Source: Paraburkholderia madseniana
GTDB taxonomy: Bacteria; Pseudomonadota; Gammaproteobacteria; Burkholderiales; Burkholderiaceae
NCBI RefSeq assembly: GCF_009690905.1
Contig: NZ_VOSW01000033.1
Coordinates: 1-64,000, forward strand
Length of the DNA: 64,000 nt
Direction: 5' to 3'
This document shows, in pieces, positions 26,729-35,594 of the stretch. Both the position numbers and the translations under genes were made by a program. Below the pieces are notes generated by a model. It saw only the letters and a program-made list of their open reading frames with translations, was not told the DNA's origin and did not search any database. How positions within the stretch are numbered: the stretch's first letter is position 1; every line of letters starts with the position of its first letter.

Positions 26729-29700
26729 TGCGCCTTAGAGACATTCTGTCGTTGGCCGACGCACGCGGCATCGTGCTGTCGACCAGGGAAGGACGACTGT
26801 TCGCGAAGTCCTCGAACGGCCAGCCGCTCGACGGCGAGTTCCGCGCGATCCTGTCGGATAACAAGGGGGCCCTTCTCGAATGGCTCGAACACGATGCGCT
26901 GAACGACAGCAGCTTGTCGGAACTCGTCGACGCAGCGCTGCCTTCGCGCACAGCTCGGGGCTTCGCTTCGAGTACGCAGGCGCGGCTCTGGTATCTGGAG
27001 CAGGTGCTGGACGAACGCTGCCCGTACAACGAGCAACTTGAAATCGGGCTGCATGGGCCGCTGGATAGCGATGCGCTCCAGCAAACGCTCGATCTGCTCG
27101 TGATGCGACATCAGGCGCTACGCTCCCGCTTCGTTCAGGACGCGCAGGGCCGCGTCGCTCTCGAAGTGACTCAGGCCGCCACGGCAGCGATCGCGTACGA
27201 CGACCTGACGTTACACGCCGGCGCGGATATCGAACAGGCAGCGGAGGCAATTGCATTGCAGGAGGGTCGTCGCCGCTTCGACCTTGCGCGCGACGCTCTG
27301 ATCCGGTTTCGTCTGCTCCGGCTCGCGCCGCGAGAGCACCGCCTGTTGCTGACGTTGCATCACATCGTCATGGATGGCGCGTCGATGGCGGTCTTCTATG
27401 ACGAACTCTCGATGGTCTATAGCGGTCTCGTGCGCGGTGCGCCCGCGCAACTTCCGCCGTTGCCGCTCGAGTATGCCGACTATTCGCGGTGCGTGGAGCG
27501 CTGGCAGACCGGCGAAAATTGCCGCGCGTCGCTCGACTTCTGGGCGTCGAAGCTCGCCGGCCTGAGCGGGCGAAAGACCGTGCCGCCCGACCACGAACGC
27601 AACGAAGCGGCAGGCTTTCGAGGCCACGTCGAACATTTCGAGGTGGACCCGGCGTTGAGCCGGCGACTGTCGCAACTCGCCGGCTCGGAAGGCGCGACGC
27701 TTTACATGGCGCTGCTTGCCGCATTCAAGATTCTGCTGGCGAGGTATACGGATGAAACCGATCTGGCGGTCGCGACGCCGGTGGCCAACCGGCCGCATCC
27801 GGACCTTGGCCGGCTATTCGGGCTGTTTGCGAACACGCTGGTGATCCGCTCGGAGCTGGACGCCGCGCTGACGTACCGGCAGGTGCTGGGCATCGTGAGC
27901 AATGTGGTGCTGGAAGCGTTCGAGCACCAGCACGTCCCGTTCGATCAGATTATCGAGCGCATCAAGCCCGATCGGGTCGGGATGGCGATGCCGCTGACCC
28001 AAGTCATGTTCGTGATGCAGCCCGCGACGCGGCGTCTCTCACTCGCGGACCTCGATGCTGAAGTACACGGTCCCAAACATTTGGGCTACGCGAAGTTCGA
28101 CCTAACGCTCTCCGTGACCCGTGGGCCGAATGGCGCGCTAACCGGACACTGCGAATACGACGCCGATCTGTACGAGGCCTCTTCGATCACGCGGCTGATT
28201 TCGCACTATGTCGCCCTGCTTCATTCGATCGTCGGCCATCCGGATGAAGCCATCGGCGCGCTGTCGCTGATGGGCGGGCAGGACCGGTCGGCGCTGTTGG
28301 CGGCGCAGCACTCGCCCCGAGCCGATGACCTGCCCGGCGGCTTCGTCTTCGAGCTGTTCGAGCAGCAGGCGCGGCAGGCGCCAGCGCATCCGGCCATCAT
28401 CTGCGGCGACCAGCATGTGTCGTACGGCGACGCCGTTGCGACGGTCAACCGGATCGCGAATTATCTCGTGCAAACCGGCGTGACGCCCGGCGCGCGCGTC
28501 GGTCTGCATCTGGACAAGTCCGCGGCGGCGGTGCTGTGCCTGTTCGCAATCTGGAAGGCCGGTGCGATCTATGTGCCGGTCGACCCGGCGTTGCCAGACG
28601 AGCGCGTACGCTACCTCGTCGACGATACCCGGATGGCCGTCCTGCTGACCGGCACGCCGGCCGTTGCCGCGCTGGCGCGCGACGGCACCCGGACGATCGT
28701 GCTCGATCACGCGTGGGCCGACATCGAAGCCCAGCCGCCGGTCTATAAGCATCCGTTGCCGTCGTCAACCGAATCGCTCGCGTACATCCTGTACACGTCG
28801 GGCACGACGGGCGAACCCAAAGGCGTGATGGTCCGGCACCGCAGTGTGACTCATCTCGCGCACGCCGCGGCGAGGCTGTACGGCATCGATTCCACGAGCC
28901 GAGTACTGCAGTTCACGTCGTTCAATTTCGACCCGTCGATCGAGCAGATCGTCACGACGCTGCGCAGCGGCGGCACGCTCTTTCCGGTTTCGAAGCGGGA
29001 CGTCATGCCCGGTCCGGAGCTTGCCGCGCTGATCCGCGATCAGGCGATTACGCATGCCAACCTGACGCCCTCGGCGTTGGCCCTGCTGCCTGCCGACAAC
29101 CTTCGGGCGCTGCGCTGTGTGATCTCTGGCGGCGAACGCTGTACGCAGGATCTGGTCCGGCGCTGGGCGCCCGGACGGCGGTTCCTCAATTGCTACGGAC
29201 CGACCGAAGCCACGGTCACCGCGACCGCGGCATCGTGTTCACCGGACGACCGGCAGATGACGATTGGCCGCCCGCTCGAACACGTGGCCTGTTACGTGCT
29301 CGACGTAAAGCGTCAGCCCGTTCCCGTCGGCGTGATCGGCGAACTCTATATTGGCGGAACGGGTGTGGCTGCCGGCTACTGGCAGAGTCCCGAACTGACC
29401 GGGCAACGCTTCATCGCCAACCCGTTTGGCGAGCCTGGCATGTTGTACAAGACCGGCGACCTAGTCAAGCAACTGGCGGACGGGCGCATCGTCTTCGTCG
29501 GGCGTAAAGACGGTCAGGTCAAGATCCGCGGGCAGCGCGTTGAGCTGGGAGAAATCGAGGCTGCGCTCAACGGCGCGAACGACGTGCTCGACAGCCGCGT
29601 GGTGGTTCGCGACCTCGCTCAGCGCGGCGAGACCTTGATTGCTTACGCGCTGACGCATGATGGAGAGCCGCTCGACACAGCAGCGGTGCTCACCGCGCTG

Positions 29701-30984
29701 GAAGCGCGTCTGCCCGGTTACATGGTGCCAGCGGCCGTGGTCGTGTTACGTGAATTTCCGCTGACCGTGGCGGGAAAACTCGACACCCGCGCGTTGCCGT
29801 TGCCCGATTTTCGTGCCGCCCGAAACAGCGCGGATGCCGCCGTATTACCACGCTCGGATACGGAAAAACGCGTTGCTGCCGTGTGGACCGAGGTGCTGGG
29901 TCAACAGGTCGAGAATATCGACGACGACTTCTTCCGGCTCGGCGGCCATTCGCTTGCCGCAGTCCGTTTGATCGCCCGTCTGAACGCGCACTTCGATGTC
30001 GAACTTCCGTTGACGGCGCTGCTGGCCTCGCCGACCGTTCGCGGGATTGCGGCGCAGCTCGCATCACGGCATGCACCGCACGGCGCATGGACACCATTGG
30101 TGGCCCTCGAAAAGGGCGCCCACCGCACGCCAGTTTTTTGCGTGCATCCGGCCGGCGGAACAGTGTCCTGCTTCAAGGCTTTGGCCGCCCTGTTCGGCGC
30201 TCAGGGCCACCCTGTGTTCGGTTTTCAGCCGCTCGGTTTCGAGGCGGGGCAAACGGCACAGCGATCCATCAGCGAGATGGCGTCGTTCTACGTCGATCAC
30301 CTCCTCGCGCAACACCCGCGCGGTCCTTACGTTCTGATAGGTTACTCGGCGGGCGGCGCCGTCGCGTATGAGATGGCGCGACGACTCACCGAAGCGAAGC
30401 ACAGCGTCAGCCTCGTGGGCCTCGTCGATACCTATCTGTTCGAGAACGACGCAACGACTGAAACAATCGGCGCGGCCGACGACACCATGTGGCTGCTGCG
30501 CTGGTTGAGCGACGGCATCCATGCGCCGAACTGGAACGGCGACGCCATCACCGATTACCTCACGGGCGTGTCGGTCGACGCGCGCTTCGAGTCGGCCGTC
30601 CAGTTTGCCCGCGCGGCCGGCGCGTTCCCGGACGATCTGGATGGCGCATCGATCCGGCGAATGATCGATACCTACCGAGCGCATTGCCTCGCCATCGCCG
30701 GCTATCGGCCCACCGCGTGGCCGACGCCGCCGTTGCTTTTGCTGCGCGCCGCCGAACACACATTCACTTCGACAAACCGGCGCGGCGGGCAGCCGTGGCC
30801 GCGCCAGTCCGGCGCCGCATCGAGCGAACGCATCGTGCCGGGACGACATGAAACGGTCCTCTCAATGCCTCACGTCGGCAAGGTCGTCGAGGCGCTCAGT
30901 GAATGCCTGACGCACAGAGCGCCGCAAGGCCGGGCTCTTCCGCTCGTCGATGATGCGCGGACGGCCTGCGCATCGAATCAATAG
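26728..30984 (+). CDS. NRPS module: TubC docking-C-A-T-TE
   Basis: 1418 residues. Residues 1-60 (MRLRDILSLADARGIVLST, then GRLFAKS) match TubC-type N-terminal docking domains, which receive the chain from an upstream synthase. The condensation domain (75-505) has an intact LHHIVMDG near 210. The adenylation domain (530-1020) has YTSGTTGEPKG near 688 and NCYGPTEATV near 822. The carrier Ser is in LGGHSLA near 1074. The thioesterase (1125-1400) has GYSAGG near 1206, Asp in LVDTY and His in PGRHET near 1372. By alignment to PheA the pocket reads DPENIGCVTK, which I cannot match; Glu and Asn in the pocket hint at a polar or basic amino acid such as ornithine or lysine. This is the last module; the TE should release the product by hydrolysis or cyclisation. 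Confidence 0.9.
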   Translation: MRLRDILSLADARGIVLSTREGRLFAKSSNGQPLDGEFRAILSDNKGALLEWLEHDALNDSSLSELVDAALPSRTARGFASSTQARLWYLEQVLDERCPYNEQLEIGLHGPLDSDALQQTLDLLVMRHQALRSRFVQDAQGRVALEVTQAATAAIAYDDLTLHAGADIEQAAEAIALQEGRRRFDLARDALIRFRLLRLAPREHRLLLTLHHIVMDGASMAVFYDELSMVYSGLVRGAPAQLPPLPLEYADYSRCVERWQTGENCRASLDFWASKLAGLSGRKTVPPDHERNEAAGFRGHVEHFEVDPALSRRLSQLAGSEGATLYMALLAAFKILLARYTDETDLAVATPVANRPHPDLGRLFGLFANTLVIRSELDAALTYRQVLGIVSNVVLEAFEHQHVPFDQIIERIKPDRVGMAMPLTQVMFVMQPATRRLSLADLDAEVHGPKHLGYAKFDLTLSVTRGPNGALTGHCEYDADLYEASSITRLISHYVALLHSIVGHPDEAIGALSLMGGQDRSALLAAQHSPRADDLPGGFVFELFEQQARQAPAHPAIICGDQHVSYGDAVATVNRIANYLVQTGVTPGARVGLHLDKSAAAVLCLFAIWKAGAIYVPVDPALPDERVRYLVDDTRMAVLLTGTPAVAALARDGTRTIVLDHAWADIEAQPPVYKHPLPSSTESLAYILYTSGTTGEPKGVMVRHRSVTHLAHAAARLYGIDSTSRVLQFTSFNFDPSIEQIVTTLRSGGTLFPVSKRDVMPGPELAALIRDQAITHANLTPSALALLPADNLRALRCVISGGERCTQDLVRRWAPGRRFLNCYGPTEATVTATAASCSPDDRQMTIGRPLEHVACYVLDVKRQPVPVGVIGELYIGGTGVAAGYWQSPELTGQRFIANPFGEPGMLYKTGDLVKQLADGRIVFVGRKDGQVKIRGQRVELGEIEAALNGANDVLDSRVVVRDLAQRGETLIAYALTHDGEPLDTAAVLTALEARLPGYMVPAAVVVLREFPLTVAGKLDTRALPLPDFRAARNSADAAVLPRSDTEKRVAAVWTEVLGQQVENIDDDFFRLGGHSLAAVRLIARLNAHFDVELPLTALLASPTVRGIAAQLASRHAPHGAWTPLVALEKGAHRTPVFCVHPAGGTVSCFKALAALFGAQGHPVFGFQPLGFEAGQTAQRSISEMASFYVDHLLAQHPRGPYVLIGYSAGGAVAYEMARRLTEAKHSVSLVGLVDTYLFENDATTETIGAADDTMWLLRWLSDGIHAPNWNGDAITDYLTGVSVDARFESAVQFARAAGAFPDDLDGASIRRMIDTYRAHCLAIAGYRPTAWPTPPLLLLRAAEHTFTSTNRRGGQPWPRQSGAASSERIVPGRHETVLSMPHVGKVVEALSECLTHRAPQGRALPLVDDARTACASNQ

Positions 30985-31022
30985 GTTTGTGTACTTCAAG
31001 AAATTTCATAAAGGATTCGACA

Positions 31023-32477
31023 ATGGGTGCAAGAAGGGGACATGAGGTTCTCGAACGATTCCGCGCACATCCCGCGCAAGTGTGGCACCGCGGCGTTCGC
31101 GTGCAGGACGTCACATCGGAGCCGGGCCTCGCGAACGGCGTGCGCAGCCTCGCCGGTCTGTACGATTTTCAGTGGCAACAGGCGAACGTGACGCTGGAAA
31201 CCGATCCGCTGACCGATCAAAAGGTCGCGCGATCGTTTTCGATTCCGCGAACCCCGACCGAACTCGAGCGCGTCGGCGCGGCCATGCTGCGTTCGTCCGA
31301 ATACAGCATGGGGATGATGGGGCGTGAACCTTCGTATCTGAACCGTGCGATGTCGGCCTACGCCGGCGCTGCCGAATTTTTCCGTGACGGCGATCGCGCT
31401 TACGGCGATAACGTGACGCAATATCATCGATATCTGCGCGCGAACGATCTTTCGCTGACGCACACGCTGTTGAATCCGCGACCTAATCGGCTGGCCGGGC
31501 CGGCTCGCCAGGCGGATCCGCTGCTGGCCGCGCACGTTCACGAGGAACGCGACGACGGGCTCGTGATTCGCGGCGCGCGCATGCTCGCAACGCTGCCTTT
31601 GTCGGACGAACTGATGGTGTTCCCCGCCCGGCTCCCGGACGGCCCCGAGGAAAGCGCGCGCTATGCCTTTGCGTTTGCGATTCCGACCGCCACGCCCGGC
31701 CTCAAATTCATCTGCCGGGACAGCGTCGACTACGGTTTCAACGGCTTCGACCATCCGCTCGGCTCACGCTTCGAAGAGATGGATGCCGTCGTGATATTCG
31801 ACGACGTCTTAGTGCCGTGGGAACGGGTCTTTTGCTATCGCGACGTGAACATCTGCAATGCTGCGGCGGTTCGTACCGGCGCGCTGGCACAGATGGCGTA
31901 TCAGGTAGTGTGCAAAAACATCGCGAAGACGGAGTTCCTGCTCGGCCTTGCGTCGATGATGGTGGACGGTTCCGGCCTGGAGAGCTTCCAGCACATCCAC
32001 GAAAAGATCGCCGAAGTGTGGGTCAATCTAACGACGCTGAAGGCGTTTAAGCGGGCTAGCGAATCCGATGCGCAGGCCAACGAATATGGTGTCTTCACGC
32101 CGGCTTGGGATCCACTCGACGCGTCACGCAATTTGTATCCCCGCCTCTATCCGCGCATGGTCGAAATCATTCAGCAGATCGGAGCAAGCGGCCTCGTGGC
32201 GATGCCGACGCAGGCCGACCTGGACGGCGCTCTAGGCGACGAAATCCGCTATTACTATCAGTCTGCCCGGCTGGAAGCGAGCGAGCGCATTCCGCTCTAC
32301 CGGCTTGCCTGGGATGCCGCCGTGTCCGCGTTCGGATCGCGCCAGGTGCTCTACGAACGCTTCTTCTTCGGCGATCCGGTGCAGATGGCGAGCGCCGTCT
32401 TCAAGGACAAGGATCGCTCGGGATCAATCGAAAAAGTTCGCCGACTGCTCCAGGAATCGCACCGGTTTGGTCACTAA
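31023..32477 (+). CDS. HpaB-family FADH2-dependent monooxygenase
   Basis: 484 residues from ATG 31023, which has AAGGA eight bases upstream; an earlier TTG at 30987 is less likely. The sequence is collinear with the 4-hydroxyphenylacetate 3-hydroxylase large component: an N-terminal helical domain (REPSYLNRAMSAYAGAAEFF), a central beta-barrel region (AFAIPTATPGLKFICRDSVD, IFDDVLVPWERVF) and a C-terminal helical bundle (QIGASGLVAMPTQADLDG). Members use reduced flavin from a separate reductase to hydroxylate phenols, sometimes on carrier-bound tyrosine or other substrates in antibiotic pathways. No reductase gene (HpaC type) is nearby, so it must borrow one. It follows the NRPS by 38 bases, in the same operon, and is the likely oxidative tailoring enzyme. 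Substrate unknown. Confidence 0.8.
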   Translation: MGARRGHEVLERFRAHPAQVWHRGVRVQDVTSEPGLANGVRSLAGLYDFQWQQANVTLETDPLTDQKVARSFSIPRTPTELERVGAAMLRSSEYSMGMMGREPSYLNRAMSAYAGAAEFFRDGDRAYGDNVTQYHRYLRANDLSLTHTLLNPRPNRLAGPARQADPLLAAHVHEERDDGLVIRGARMLATLPLSDELMVFPARLPDGPEESARYAFAFAIPTATPGLKFICRDSVDYGFNGFDHPLGSRFEEMDAVVIFDDVLVPWERVFCYRDVNICNAAAVRTGALAQMAYQVVCKNIAKTEFLLGLASMMVDGSGLESFQHIHEKIAEVWVNLTTLKAFKRASESDAQANEYGVFTPAWDPLDASRNLYPRLYPRMVEIIQQIGASGLVAMPTQADLDGALGDEIRYYYQSARLEASERIPLYRLAWDAAVSAFGSRQVLYERFFFGDPVQMASAVFKDKDRSGSIEKVRRLLQESHRFGH

Positions 32478-32545
32478 CTTTTGCACACGAAGCTGGGAGC
32501 GTGCCTCCCACTTTCCTTCGCCTATCACGTCGACGAGCCCATCTA

Positions 32546-33397
32546 ATGAATGACACCGTGATTGACGCGCGCGAGGCAATAAATCCGGCGCACGTCAAAA
32601 CACTCGGCAGCGCCGCGCTGCGAGAACAGTTTCTCGTTGAAAACGTGTTTGTTCGCGGCAGGCTAAGCGCCACCTACTCAAACGAAGACCGGATGATCTT
32701 CGGAGGCATCATGCCGGAATACGAACCGCTGACGTTACCGCGCGCGCTGAGCGAGGCATGCGGGACGGCGTACTTTCTGCAACGGCGCGAACTCGGGCTA
32801 TTGAATCTCGGCGGCCCGGCGTCAGTGGACGTAGACGGGCAGCGCTTCGACATCGGCGAATACGATGCCCTCTATGTCGGTGCCGGGGCGCGCGAGGTGC
32901 TCTTCGGCAGCGAAGACCCTGAGCATCCGGCGAAGCTCTATTACGTGAGCGCCACCGCTCATCAGTCGTTTCGCACGAGAAAGGTTGTCCGGGACGAGGC
33001 CTTGTCCGTCAAGCGAGGGGACCAGAAAGACAGCAACTGCAGAACTGTCGTCAGGTATCTAGCGCCCGAGATCTTGCCGACATGCCAGTTGCTGATGGGC
33101 ATCGTGGCGCTGGACGAAGGCAATGTATGGAGTCCCTTGCCGACGCATCGTCACAGACGGCGCAGCGAGGTTTACCTGCACTATGGCCTCGAACCGGAAG
33201 CGGCCGTTATATTTCTGCTCGGCGAGCCCGATGAAACCCGGCATCTTATCGTTCGCGACGAACAGGCCGTGATCGTGCCCGGCTGGGCGGTGCACTCCGG
33301 GGTGGGGACGTCGAGCCACGGTGTGGTCTGGGCCATGGCGGGCGAGAACATGGAAATCGGTGATATGGACTTCGTCCCTACCTCACGACTGCGATGA
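32546..33397 (+). CDS. kduI: KduI-family 5-keto-4-deoxyuronate isomerase homologue
   Basis: 283 residues, nearly the same length as E. coli KduI and collinear with it: AHVKTLGSAALREQFLVENV, DRMIFGGIMP, YFLQRRELGLLNLGG, DALYVGAGAREVLF, TCQLLMGIV, and WAVHSGVGTSSH. The zinc ligands known for KduI are all present (His201, His203, Glu208 and His250 here, offset by five from the E. coli numbers). KduI interconverts an aldehyde-keto and a diketo form of 4-deoxy-hexosulose-uronate in pectin breakdown. No other pectin or uronate gene is here. Instead it sits between the monooxygenase and the exporter of a biosynthetic operon, so I infer recruitment to isomerise a small keto-acid intermediate or the product. 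The ATG at 32546 is the family-consistent start; the upstream ribosome site is weak. Confidence 0.85.
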   Translation: MNDTVIDAREAINPAHVKTLGSAALREQFLVENVFVRGRLSATYSNEDRMIFGGIMPEYEPLTLPRALSEACGTAYFLQRRELGLLNLGGPASVDVDGQRFDIGEYDALYVGAGAREVLFGSEDPEHPAKLYYVSATAHQSFRTRKVVRDEALSVKRGDQKDSNCRTVVRYLAPEILPTCQLLMGIVALDEGNVWSPLPTHRHRRRSEVYLHYGLEPEAAVIFLLGEPDETRHLIVRDEQAVIVPGWAVHSGVGTSSHGVVWAMAGENMEIGDMDFVPTSRLR

Positions 33398-33453
33398 AGG
33401 CGCGTGTTTGGTCGCGCCTGACGCAAGGCGGTAAGACAGCCCAAGGAGAGACC

Positions 33454-34857
33454 ATGAAGCAGCAAAATGATTTGCGATCTATTGCCCGCATCCTGATTGC
33501 GGCGAGTTTCGCGTCGTGCGTCGTACAACTCGACCTCACCATCGTCAACGTCGCATTGCCGCACCTCGCCGAGTTTTTCAGCGCATCAATCTCCGGACTG
33601 CAGTGGGTCGTCGACGGCTATACGCTCGGCTTCGCGGTGCTGCTGCTGTCCGCCGGCACGCTCGCGGACCGGTTTGGCGCCAGACGTGTGTTCATACTCG
33701 GGTTCGTGATTCTCGGCGCAACGTCGATCGCGATCGCTTTCTCGCGCTCTATCGTCGAGCTGAATGTATTCAGGATCGCGCAAGGGATAGCCGCCGCGCT
33801 GCTCTTACCGACGTCGCTCACCTTGCTGCGCAAAGCCTGCGACGGCAATGCCCGCTTACTGGCGCGCGCCCTCGGCATCTGGGCGGCGATCGGCGGCGCG
33901 TCGCTCGCGGCCGGCCCGGTTGTCGGCGGTGTGCTGCTGTCGGTCATTGGATGGCGCAGCGTTTTCCTGATCAATCTGCCGATCTGCGCAGTCGGTCTCA
34001 TCATCGCGTACCGGGGCATTCCTGCGCGAATGGACGAGGCGGGCTCGCGACAACTTGATCTCAAAGGGCAACTGCTGATCGTACTCGCCCTCGCGAGTCT
34101 GATCGGCGCAGCGATCGAATACCGGAATCTCGGCTGGCATCATCCGCTGGTCTGGGGCGGGGCGTGTGTCGCCGTACTCTCGACATGCGCGTTCGTGTGG
34201 CTCGAACGGCGCATCGCGTTCCCGATGCTACCGCTCAAGTTGTTTCGCAACTCCAGATTCAGTTGTCCACTTGTTTTCGGCTTTCTGATCAACCTATCCT
34301 TTTCCGGTGTGCTCTTTGTGTTGAGCCTGTATCTGCAGAAGGCGCGAGGGTACTCAGCCGTCCATACCGGTCTCGCTTTCCTGCCGCTGACAGCCACCTT
34401 CATTTTTGCAAATCTTGCGGGTGGGAAGATCGCGGCATGGGCGGGGTCGAGAGTCGTGATGATCGGCGGTGCGCTAATTGCAGGAGTGGGCTATGCGTCG
34501 TTGTGCTGGCTCGGACCCCACAGCGGTATTTGGCAAATGATCCCCGGATTCGTGCTGATTCCCGCGGGCATGGGCGCCGCGGTGCCGGCAATGACGGCGG
34601 TCTTGCTGTCCGACGTCGACGCGATGTCGGCCGGCATTGCCTCCGCGGTGCTGAGCACGGCCCGCCAAGTCGGCAGCGCGCTGGGTGTCGCGGCATTCGG
34701 CGTGATGGTCGGCGATGGCCTGAGTTCGGACATTCTCAACGGCATCAACCTGGTCATGTTGACGTCTGCGGCGCTATTGCTCGTAGCCGCGCTGACTGCG
34801 AGCATCACGGCACCGGAGAAAGAGGAGCAATTGGCTAATGTTCGGACAGGAGCCTAA
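33454..34857 (+). CDS. MFS transporter, DHA2 family (EmrB/QacA-type, 14 TM)
   Basis: 467 residues. AAGGAG lies five bases before ATG 33454. It shows the DHA2 hallmark near TM1 (LDLTIVNVALPHLAEFF), motif A after TM2 (AGTLADRFGARRVFIL), motif B (FRIAQGIAAALLLPTS) and motif C (GGASLAAGPVVGGVL). Fourteen hydrophobic segments can be counted. Such pumps use the proton gradient to expel drugs or the host's own metabolite. As last gene of the operon, 56 bases after the kduI homologue, it is the probable exporter and self-resistance determinant for the NRPS-PKS product. Confidence 0.85.
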   Translation: MKQQNDLRSIARILIAASFASCVVQLDLTIVNVALPHLAEFFSASISGLQWVVDGYTLGFAVLLLSAGTLADRFGARRVFILGFVILGATSIAIAFSRSIVELNVFRIAQGIAAALLLPTSLTLLRKACDGNARLLARALGIWAAIGGASLAAGPVVGGVLLSVIGWRSVFLINLPICAVGLIIAYRGIPARMDEAGSRQLDLKGQLLIVLALASLIGAAIEYRNLGWHHPLVWGGACVAVLSTCAFVWLERRIAFPMLPLKLFRNSRFSCPLVFGFLINLSFSGVLFVLSLYLQKARGYSAVHTGLAFLPLTATFIFANLAGGKIAAWAGSRVVMIGGALIAGVGYASLCWLGPHSGIWQMIPGFVLIPAGMGAAVPAMTAVLLSDVDAMSAGIASAVLSTARQVGSALGVAAFGVMVGDGLSSDILNGINLVMLTSAALLLVAALTASITAPEKEEQLANVRTGA

Positions 34858-35144
34858 AAGCCAAGCAAGCGAATATTGTTGCGACGAGTCCGCTCAGATA
34901 GCTGACCACTTGACAGGCGAGCGATCGCTTTCTGCAGATCATGACGACCGTACCGCGGTATTCGAATCGAGTGATTAGTGGCAAATCGCGATCGGCTTGT
35001 GAGCCAAGCGCTTTACGACCCGAACCAGCACGTCTTCCACGCTGGCAGGAAATATTTTGCCGATGGCGCCGAAGGCTTTGGCTACTTTCACGGTAGAAGT
35101 CCGGTTCTGGTTGCAATAGGCGCGGATCATTGCTTCGGCGACCC

Positions 35145-35594
35145 ATGTCACAGAATCGCAAGAAACGGCTGGCGGTGGGCCAGTCGCGCAGAAAACCGCT
35201 CAGCAAGACCATGCTGCTGCCACTCCCCGCCATTTCCGTCCGCGAACTTGTGTTGCACCATCATCTTGCACTGGCTGCCTTTCGCGTGGGTAAGGGCAAC
35301 GGTGGTCTGTTGGTAGAGCTGGTCAAGGCACTTTATATGGCCTGGTATCTTCAGGAGGACGGCTTTGGTGCAGCAGAACACGAACTCTATCTTGAGGCAG
35401 AACGCATTCTGGATGCGGCAAGCAGGAACGCGAGCGATGACATTTGGCTCATTGAAGTGGCGGACTGCCCGTCGATTACCCGGATTCTCGATCTGTACGA
35501 ACAGCAGCTATCAAGTGCGCCGGTGTACGTAGTCAACGAGGCCCGCGCGCGATTGCGAAGATTTGGAGAGAGCGACAAGCGTTCGCCATGGTGA
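35145..35594 (+). CDS. Hypothetical protein, 149 aa
   Basis: It begins MSQNRKKRLAVGQSRRKPLS, a basic tail, then ISVRELVLHHHLALAAFRVG and an all-helical body (GNGGLLVELVKALYMAWYL, LYLEAERILDAASRNA, ILDLYEQQLSSAPVYVV). I recall related small proteins in Burkholderia genomes, some loosely labelled Fis-family regulators; there is no clear helix-turn-helix here. It is 287 bases past the exporter and not obviously part of that operon. An ATG five codons earlier is possible. Confidence 0.5.
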   Translation: MSQNRKKRLAVGQSRRKPLSKTMLLPLPAISVRELVLHHHLALAAFRVGKGNGGLLVELVKALYMAWYLQEDGFGAAEHELYLEAERILDAASRNASDDIWLIEVADCPSITRILDLYEQQLSSAPVYVVNEARARLRRFGESDKRSPW

